Positions 23,071 to 28,543 of a DNA stretch of 28,543 bases are shown here, one piece after another. The translations under genes were made by a program, and so were the position numbers. The DNA is from JAEKLB01 sp050249235 (lineage in GTDB: Bacteria; Actinomycetota; Acidimicrobiia; Acidimicrobiales; CADCSY01). The notes beneath the pieces were generated by a model, which saw only the letters and a program-made list of their open reading frames with translations, searched no databases and was not told where the DNA came from. Numbering within the stretch: position 1 is the stretch's first letter; the number at the start of each line of letters is the position of its first letter. The DNA lies in NCBI GenBank assembly GCA_050249235.1, contig JBFWQW010000029.1:1-28543 (forward strand), in the 5' to 3' direction.

Positions 23071-24332
23071 CGAGCGGGCCCCCTGGCCGCCGGCCCGGGC
23101 GCCCCGACCCCGCCGCTATCGCCGGCATCACCGGCACCACCGTCATCGCCGGACGTCCCGCCGACGGAGGCCCACTCGGCCTCGACGTGCACCGGGGCCA
23201 GCCGCACGATGCCGGGCGGCACCCACTCGAGGGCGGGCCCGACGACGTCGAAGGAGGCGGCCGGCTGCCACGGCAACAGGTCGCGCTGGCCCTGGAACAC
23301 CCCCGCCCACACGTAGAACCGGCCCCGGGGCAGGGGGAGGTCGGCGACCGTGCACCGGACCTCCGTCCGTCCCGGCCGGAGCCGCAACGCGTGCTTGGTC
23401 AGCACGGTCGGCGACGCCGTGCCCTCGCTGATCCCGACGAGCACCGTGCCGTCGTGCAGCTCGTCGCCCTCGACCGTCAGCCGGACCTCGAGCGGGTGGT
23501 GCGAACGGGGGAAGGGGGCGCCCTCGCCGTCGACCACGCTCGCCTCGACCAGGCGCACGACACCCGCCACCGACCCCCCGCCGGTGGCGAGCTCGTCGAC
23601 CCACTGCCGGTAGTCGGCGAGCACCTCGTGGGTGGTGCCCCGGGCCGCGACGGAGGCATCGCGCAGCCACACCGCGTCGCGGCACATCGCCTCCACGGCG
23701 GCGAGGTCGTGGGAGACGAACACCAGCGTGGTCCCCATCGCCAGCACCTGGCGGATCCGGTCGAGGCAGCGCTGCTGGAAAGCGCTGTCGCCGACGGCGA
23801 GGACCTCGTCGACGAAGAGGATGTCGGGCTCGAGGTAGGCGGCCACCCCGAAGCCGAGCCGCATCTGCATGCCGGTCGAATAGAACTTCGCCTGGCGGTC
23901 GATACTGTCGGCCAGGCCGGCGAAGTCGACGATCTCGTCGAACCGCTCGGCCACGAGCCGCCGGGGCAGGCCGAGGAGCGAGCCGGCGAGGAAGATGTTC
24001 TCCCGACCGCTGAGCTCCTGGTGGATGCCGGCCCGCACCTCGATGAGCGCCCCGGTTCGGCCCACCGCGCCGACCCGTCCCGCATAGGGGTCCATCACGC
24101 CGGCCAGCACCTTCAGCAGGGTCGACTTGCCGGAACCGTTGGCACCGATGAGAGCGAGCGAGCCGCCGGGCTCGATGTCGAGCGACACGTCCCGCAGCAC
24201 CCAGCGCCAACCCCGGCGGTGCCGCTGCCGCAGCCGCCGAAAGTGGTCCTTCAAGTCGCGGCTGTGCGCGTCGGCGCGGAACCGCTTCCACACGCGGTCG
24301 GCGTAGACGTGGCCGACCTGGTCAGGCGACAT
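23067..24332 (-). CDS. Wzt-like polysaccharide ABC exporter ATPase
   Basis: A 421-aa ATP-binding subunit. Walker A is GANGSGKS (63-70), the signature region YSTGMQMRLGF (151-161), Walker B ILFVDE (171-176) and the switch His H208 (VSHD). The long insertion of basic residues before the first strand and the motif YSTGMQMRLGF are typical of the TagH/Wzt/KpsT group. Residues about 255-400 form a C-terminal beta domain as in Wzt, where it recognises the end of the O-antigen chain. A Gly/Asp/Ala-rich tail follows. The start overlaps the permease stop by 11 bp. With the permease it would export a lipid-linked glycan. Confidence 0.95.
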   Translation of the reverse strand: MSPDQVGHVYADRVWKRFRADAHSRDLKDHFRRLRQRHRRGWRWVLRDVSLDIEPGGSLALIGANGSGKSTLLKVLAGVMDPYAGRVGAVGRTGALIEVRAGIHQELSGRENIFLAGSLLGLPRRLVAERFDEIVDFAGLADSIDRQAKFYSTGMQMRLGFGVAAYLEPDILFVDEVLAVGDSAFQQRCLDRIRQVLAMGTTLVFVSHDLAAVEAMCRDAVWLRDASVAARGTTHEVLADYRQWVDELATGGGSVAGVVRLVEASVVDGEGAPFPRSHHPLEVRLTVEGDELHDGTVLVGISEGTASPTVLTKHALRLRPGRTEVRCTVADLPLPRGRFYVWAGVFQGQRDLLPWQPAASFDVVGPALEWVPPGIVRLAPVHVEAEWASVGGTSGDDGGAGDAGDSGGVGAPGPAARGPAR

Positions 24333-25170
24333 CCGTGATCCCCGACTCGAGCCGCTTGAAGACGGCGTACGCGGCGATCAGCATCACCGCCGCGCTCCCC
24401 CCGGCGATGGCGAGCGGCACCAGGTCCGGTGCCTGGTGGAAGAGGATCGTCCGCCGGTAGCCGTCGATGACCGGTCCGAGCGGGTTGAGCGCCGAGTAGA
24501 CCGGCAGGAGACGGTCGGGGACGGCGTCGAGGCCGTAGGCCACGGGGGTGGCGAAGAGGCCGAACTGGAGCAGCATCGGCACGACGTGGTGGAGGTCGCG
24601 CAGGTAGACGACCACCACCGACGCGAGGAGCGTGAAGGCGAGCGTGAACGCGACCTGCACGACGAGGAGGGCGGGGATCCAGACGGAGGTCGGGTCGGGC
24701 ATCACGCCGTAGAAGGCGAAGAGGATGCCGAGCACGGCAGTGGCGATGGCGGTGTCGAGCGCGGCCACGACGACCGTCGAGATGGCGAAGACCTCGCGCG
24801 GGAACCGGACCTTGTTCAACAACGCCCGGTTGTTGAGCAGGCACCCGGCGCCCTGGCTGAGGGCGCTAGAGAAGAACGTCCACACGAGCAGGCCGAGGTA
24901 GGCGTAGAGGGCGTACGGCGCGTCCCCGGTGTCGACCGTCGCGACCCGCTGGAAGAGGATGCTGAAGATCACCACCAGGACCAGCGGCGTCACGACCGCC
25001 CAGGCCAGGCCGAGCTCGGCCTGCTTGTACCGGACGAGGAAGTCGCGCTGGGCCAGCGTGAACACGAGCTCACGCGCCCGCCACACGTCGCGGAGCGACC
25101 GCCACAGCTGCATCGGGGGCCGGTAGAGGAGCTCCGGCGGGGGGTCATCCGCCGGCGCCGCGTCGGTCAT
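24322..25170 (-). CDS. Wzm-like polysaccharide ABC exporter permease
   Basis: A 282-aa ABC-2 type membrane protein. After a cytoplasmic N-terminus with the family motif RDFLVRYKQAELGLAW it has about six hydrophobic helices, including TPLVLVVIFSILF, ALYAYLGLLVWTFFSSAL and VPLAIAGGSAAVMLIAAYAV, and the conserved NPLGPVIDGYR loop near the C-terminus. The frame is open to 25272, but the -10 box at 25200-25195 and the ATG at 25170 define the start. First gene of the minus-strand export operon. Confidence 0.95.
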   Translation of the reverse strand: MTDAAPADDPPPELLYRPPMQLWRSLRDVWRARELVFTLAQRDFLVRYKQAELGLAWAVVTPLVLVVIFSILFQRVATVDTGDAPYALYAYLGLLVWTFFSSALSQGAGCLLNNRALLNKVRFPREVFAISTVVVAALDTAIATAVLGILFAFYGVMPDPTSVWIPALLVVQVAFTLAFTLLASVVVVYLRDLHHVVPMLLQFGLFATPVAYGLDAVPDRLLPVYSALNPLGPVIDGYRRTILFHQAPDLVPLAIAGGSAAVMLIAAYAVFKRLESGITDVA

Positions 25171-25194
25171 CGGCCTGACCGAGCCATCCGGGGC

Positions 25195-25216
25195 ATCGTA
25201 CCCAGCCGGGTACCCT
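25195..25216. promoter_or_regulatory. Symmetric divergent promoter of export and AP-GT2 operons
   Basis: A perfect dyad GTACCC-agcc-GGGTAC (25198-25213). On each strand the TAC of the outgoing GGGTAC begins the -10 box: TACCCT (25211-25216, plus) and TACGAT (25200-25195, minus). The plus gene is leaderless (6 nt to GTG); the minus leader is about 18 nt. Confidence 0.6.
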
Positions 25217-25222
25217 GTGCCC

Positions 25223-26914
25223 GTGCCTCGGGTCGCGGCGATCGGGCTCGACGCCGCCGAATGGAAGCTCATCGAGGAGTTATTCGCCGAAGGGGGGCTC
25301 CCTCACCTGTCGGCCCTGCGTCGCCGGAGCGCCGTCGCCCGGCTCGACGACCCGCTCGACCACCGCACCGGGCTGGTGTGGGAGCACTTCCTCACCGGCC
25401 GGGGCGCGGCGGGCAACCACCGGTGGGCCGCGGTCGAGTTCGACCCGGACACCTACGAGGTGTGGCAGGAGGGCGCCCGGCCGGTCCGTCCCTTCTTCGC
25501 CACCGAGCCGCCGGTGCGCTCGGTCGTCTTCGACGTGCCCTACGCGCCCCTCGTGTTCCCGGTCGACGGCACCGTCGTGGTGGGCTGGGGCGGCCACGAT
25601 CCCGGCTACCCGCGGGCGGCCGTGCCGAAGGGGCTGCTCGCCGAGATCGACCGGCGGTTCGGCCCGCACCCGGCGTTCGACAACGACTACGAGATCGTCT
25701 GGTACCGGCCCGACGCCATCGAGCGGCTGTGCGACGCCCTCGTCGTCGGCGCCCGCCGGCGGGCGGACGTGTCGCTGTGGCTCCTCCGGCAGTTCCCCGA
25801 CTGGGAGCTGTTCGTGACGGTGCTCTCCGAGACGCACTCGGCCGGCGAGCAGCTCTGGCACGGCATCGACGCCGACCACCCGGTCGCCGGCACACCCACG
25901 GCCGGGCTCGCCGGTCGCCGGCTGCGGGAGGTGTACCGGGCCGTCGACGATGCCCTCGGGCGCCTGCTCGCCGGCCTCCCCGACGACACCCACGTGGTCG
26001 TGTTCAGCATGCACGGCATGGCCACCAACGGCGCCGACGTCCCCTCGATGGTGCTGCTGCCCGAGCTGCTCCACCGGCTCTCGACCGGCGAGGCCCTCCT
26101 GTCGGCGCCGCCGGCCCGGGATTGGGACGCGGACGGTCACCCACCCCTCGTGCCCGACACGGGGTGGACGCCGTCGGTCAGGCGCTCCCTGGGCCCGCCG
26201 AGGTCGGCGGTCAAGCGCCGGCTGGTCGACGCCCGCCGCCGGCTCGGCGGCGTGGTCGCCCGGGCCCGGAGGCCCGAGGCCGGTGGCACGGAGGTCGTCG
26301 GCGCGCTGGGGCACCGGATCGCGCCGGAGACCGACCGCGACCCGGCCGAGATCGGCGTCCCCCGGTCGTCGGTGGACTGGCAGATCGCGATGCAGTACCG
26401 GGCGTGGTGGCCGTCGATGCGGGCGTTCGCGCTGCCGACGTTCTACGACGGGCGCATCCGTCTCAACGTGCGGGGCCGGGAGCGGGACGGCATCGTGGCG
26501 CCGGAGGACTACGAGCGGGTGTGCGACGAGCTCGAGCGCGAGCTGCTGGCCTGCCGCGACGTCCGCACCGGCCGACCCCTGGTCGAGCGGGTCGATCGCC
26601 TGCGGGCCGCCGACCCGATGGCACCCGGTGGTCCCGACGCCGACCTCCAGGTCGTGTGGGCCGGCGCGGCCGACGCCCTCGACCATCCGCGGGCGGGCCG
26701 GATCGGGCCGGTCCCCTACCGCCGCACCGGTGGCCACTCCGCTCGGGGCTTCGCGTTCGTCGCCGGACCGGGTGTGACGCCGGGCGACCTCGGCCGGCGA
26801 GCCGCCGCCGACGTCACCCCCACCGTCCTCTCCCTGCTCGGGCGCCCGGTGCCGGCCGACGTCGAGGGTCGGTCGCTGACCGGCGACCCCGTGGGGCCCT
26901 CGCCGAGCCCGTGA
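25223..26914 (+). CDS. Alkaline-phosphatase-superfamily (type I phosphodiesterase-like) protein 1
   Basis: A 563-aa metalloenzyme of the phosphodiesterase/sulfatase type. Visible active-site elements: D10 (GLDAAEW), T49 as likely nucleophile (RTGLVWEHFLTG, 9 residues before the TG), E203/H205 (SETHSAGEQLWH), H264 (FSMHGM) and a late GGHSARG. The Glu at 209 replaces a His found at this place in many relatives (GHQxWH). No signal peptide is seen, so it acts in the cytoplasm unless attached to the membrane otherwise. A basic Arg-rich stretch lies at about 330-355. The start at 25223 is fixed by the -10 box; its stop overlaps the GT2 start by GTGA. Substrate probably a phospho- or sulfo-ester in glycan synthesis. 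Confidence 0.85.
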   Translation: MPRVAAIGLDAAEWKLIEELFAEGGLPHLSALRRRSAVARLDDPLDHRTGLVWEHFLTGRGAAGNHRWAAVEFDPDTYEVWQEGARPVRPFFATEPPVRSVVFDVPYAPLVFPVDGTVVVGWGGHDPGYPRAAVPKGLLAEIDRRFGPHPAFDNDYEIVWYRPDAIERLCDALVVGARRRADVSLWLLRQFPDWELFVTVLSETHSAGEQLWHGIDADHPVAGTPTAGLAGRRLREVYRAVDDALGRLLAGLPDDTHVVVFSMHGMATNGADVPSMVLLPELLHRLSTGEALLSAPPARDWDADGHPPLVPDTGWTPSVRRSLGPPRSAVKRRLVDARRRLGGVVARARRPEAGGTEVVGALGHRIAPETDRDPAEIGVPRSSVDWQIAMQYRAWWPSMRAFALPTFYDGRIRLNVRGRERDGIVAPEDYERVCDELERELLACRDVRTGRPLVERVDRLRAADPMAPGGPDADLQVVWAGAADALDHPRAGRIGPVPYRRTGGHSARGFAFVAGPGVTPGDLGRRAAADVTPTVLSLLGRPVPADVEGRSLTGDPVGPSPSP

Positions 26915-27801
26915 CCGCGCCGGTCCTGTCCGTCGTGGTCTGCACACGCGACCGCGCCGGGCTGCTGGGCGACTGCCTCGCCAGCGTCCGCCAACAGGTG
27001 GCGGAGGGTCCGGTCGAGGTGCTGGTCGTCGACAACGGGTCGACCGACGACACGGCCGCGGTGGTCGAGGCCGCCACCGGCGTGCGCTACGTCGCCGAGC
27101 CACTGACCGGGCTCTCCCGGGCCCGGAACAGCGGGCTCGAGGCCGCTCGGGCGCCGCTGGTCGCCTACGTCGACGACGACGCCCGGGCCGAGCCGGGGTG
27201 GGCCCAGGCGCTGGTCGACTCGGCCCGGCGCTGGCCCCCGGCCGCCGCGTTCGCCGGCCCGGTCACCCTGGCCTGGAGCGGGCCCCGACCCCGGTGGCTG
27301 GTGCCGGAGCTCGAGCGATGGTTCAGCGCCGTCGACCACGGCGACCGGCCCCGGCTCCTCTCGCCCTCCGAGTGGCCGGTCGGCGCCAACCTCGCCCTCC
27401 GCCGCGACGCCGTGCTGGCGGCCGGGGGCTTCTCGGTCGATCTCGGTCGGATCGGCGGCTCGCTCGGGTCGGAGGAGGAGGTGGAGCTGGTCCGCCGGCT
27501 GCGGGCGGCCGGCGGTGAGGTGGCGTGGGCGCCGCTGGCGGCCGTGCGCCACCTCGTCCCGCCGGAGCGGGCTACCCGTCGATGGCTCCTGCGCCGCTCG
27601 TGGGCGCAGGGTCGCAGCGACGCGGTGGCGGCCCGCCTGCGCGGCGACGTCCCTCCCTCCCGGGCCCGCCAGCTGGCCGGGGTGCTCGGCCGCGGCTGGC
27701 CGGGCGCCGCTCGCCGGGTGGCAGGTGCGAACCCCCGCGGTGGCGAACTCATGCGGGAGATGGTGAGCAGGAGCCGGCGACTGGCGCGGGCGACGGCGTG
27801 A
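26911..27801 (+). CDS. GT2-family glycosyltransferase
   Basis: A 296-aa GT-A fold glycosyltransferase of family 2. The nucleotide-sugar site starts LSVVVCTRDRAGLL, with DNGSTDDT (41-48), LSRARNSGLEAAR and the metal-binding VDDD (87-90). The acceptor region has GGFSVDLGRIGGSLGSEEEVELVRR, where the acidic pair is the likely base. No membrane helix is seen. The GTG start overlaps the previous stop, and the next gene begins 7 bp after its stop, so AP1, GT2 and AP2 form one operon. It probably adds a sugar to the glycan exported by the divergent ABC system. Confidence 0.95.
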   Translation: MTAPVLSVVVCTRDRAGLLGDCLASVRQQVAEGPVEVLVVDNGSTDDTAAVVEAATGVRYVAEPLTGLSRARNSGLEAARAPLVAYVDDDARAEPGWAQALVDSARRWPPAAAFAGPVTLAWSGPRPRWLVPELERWFSAVDHGDRPRLLSPSEWPVGANLALRRDAVLAAGGFSVDLGRIGGSLGSEEEVELVRRLRAAGGEVAWAPLAAVRHLVPPERATRRWLLRRSWAQGRSDAVAARLRGDVPPSRARQLAGVLGRGWPGAARRVAGANPRGGELMREMVSRSRRLARATA

Positions 27802-27808
27802 GGACGCG

Positions 27809-28543
27809 ATGAGCCGCCTCGCGGTCGTCGTGCTGGACTCGGCCGAGCGGTCGTTCCTCCACGAGCTCGTCGACGCCGGCGAGCTGCCCATCCTGGCCGG
27901 CCTGGTCGAGCGGGGTGCAGAGTGGCCCCTGCGTGGCGACGTGCCCTACCGGGCGGAGTACGCCAACACCGAGCTGCTGACCGGGCGGGCCCCGGCCACG
28001 ACCCGCTACTGGAGCACCGTCGTCTTCGACCCGGACAGCTACGCGTGCGCCACCGTCGGGTCGGCCCGCCGAGAGCCCTTCTACGCCGTCCCCGACCTGG
28101 AGGTCGTCGCCTTCGACGTGCCCCACGCCGTCCTCGTCGACGGCCAGCCCGGCGCCCAGGTGGTCGGCTGGGGTGGCCACGACGCCCGCTTCCAGCATCC
28201 CCGGGCCTCGCTGCCCTCCGGCCTCATGGCCGAGATCGACGCCCGGTTCGGACCCGACCCCTCGACGGCCGTCGAGTTCACCGGCTCCTGGCACCAGGAG
28301 CGGTACCTCCGGGCGCTGGCCGACTCGCTCGTGGCGTCCGCCCGCCGGCGGGCGGACATCTCGATCTGGCTGCTCCGGCGCCACCCGGGCTGGGACCTCT
28401 TCGTCACCGGCCTGTCCGAGCTGCACTCCGCCGGGCACACCATGGCCCACGGCGTCGACCCGAGCCACCTGCTGGGCTCCCACCCGAGCGCCGCCCTCGC
28501 TCGACGGTGCTTCGTCGAGGTCTACCGGGCGGTCGACGACGCG
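27809..28543 (+). CDS. Alkaline-phosphatase-superfamily protein 2, 3' end outside window
   Basis: The frame from the ATG at 27809 stays open for 245 codons to the window edge. The product is collinear with protein 1 (VLDSAE, LLTGR, FDPDSY, FDVPHA, GWGGHD, ARRRADISIWLLRRHPGWDLF, SELHSAGH), so the two are paralogues from duplication. At residue 49, where protein 1 has Thr after Arg48, this one has Ala (RAEYANTELLTG); the canonical nucleophile is missing, though T53 nearby might stand in. It keeps the His in SAGH that protein 1 lost. The pair may form a heterodimer with complementary sites. AGGA lies 4 nt before the ATG. Confidence 0.85.
   Translation, partial: MSRLAVVVLDSAERSFLHELVDAGELPILAGLVERGAEWPLRGDVPYRAEYANTELLTGRAPATTRYWSTVVFDPDSYACATVGSARREPFYAVPDLEVVAFDVPHAVLVDGQPGAQVVGWGGHDARFQHPRASLPSGLMAEIDARFGPDPSTAVEFTGSWHQERYLRALADSLVASARRRADISIWLLRRHPGWDLFVTGLSELHSAGHTMAHGVDPSHLLGSHPSAALARRCFVEVYRAVDDA

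Noticed and set aside
25217..25222. GTG at 25217 as start of AP-superfamily protein 1
   Set aside because: It would directly abut the -10 box TACCCT. The GTG at 25223 has the 6-nt spacing seen at the other leaderless genes.
24436..26900. Long plus-strand frame leading into the GT2 gene
   Set aside because: Only the part from 26911 matches a protein family. The rest is antisense to the permease and out of frame with the AP-superfamily gene.
1..28543. CRISPR array, tRNA, rRNA, insertion sequence or integrase
   Set aside because: No regularly spaced repeats with unique spacers, no cloverleaf or CCA end, and no transposase or integrase motif were seen. The palindromic elements are scattered singly.

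Overview
The window is very GC-rich DNA with almost only G or C in third codon positions. Together with the gene content (CaiB/BaiF CoA-transferases, an Ltp2/DUF35 pair, DUF2889, a KshA-like Rieske protein, TANNNT -10 boxes directly in front of start codons) it points to a high-GC actinobacterium, possibly of the class Acidimicrobiia. The class is an inference; no rRNA or tRNA gene was seen.

Bases 1-9000 look like a CoA-linked catabolic island. It holds the end of a tandem CaiB-type CoA-transferase, a DUF2889 gene, an operon of Ltp2-like thiolase/aldolase, DUF35 Zn-ribbon/OB-fold protein and metallophosphoesterase, and then a DUF2889-amidohydrolase operon divergent from a second, paralogous amidohydrolase. 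Three promoters here carry the same 15-bp dyad (GAAA-N7-TTTC type), always placed on the -35 or just upstream of the -10. This suggests one dedicated repressor for the island.

Bases 9000-18000 hold a dephospho-CoA kinase coupled to an SDR, a second complete tandem CaiB/BaiF protein, a KshA/DAF-36-like Rieske oxygenase, a small 58-aa gene, a zinc alcohol dehydrogenase and a large tannase-like hydrolase with a PKD-like tail. The theme is oxidative and CoA-dependent breakdown of lipid-like or polycyclic compounds; the substrate cannot be read from the sequence.

Bases 18000-22300 hold mostly single-gene units: VOC protein with an AraC-type regulator, DUF2007 protein behind a 19-codon leader ORF, an unrecognised 344-aa protein, an ABM-like monooxygenase and an aldo/keto reductase. 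Most of these have leaderless promoters.

Bases 22300-28543 are a cell-surface polysaccharide locus: HD-like protein, Wzt-like ATPase and Wzm-like permease on the minus strand, divergent from alkaline-phosphatase-superfamily enzyme, GT2 glycosyltransferase and a second superfamily member cut by the window edge. The two divergent units share one symmetric promoter.

The gaps between genes contain two sets of roughly 50-bp palindromic elements. One has arms of the GTTCYCTGTCGAC type (five full and one partial copy). The other is a nested double-stem design of 49-53 bp with changing arms (four copies). These, the shared dyad of the catabolic island and the AP-GT2-AP operon are the least explained parts of the window.
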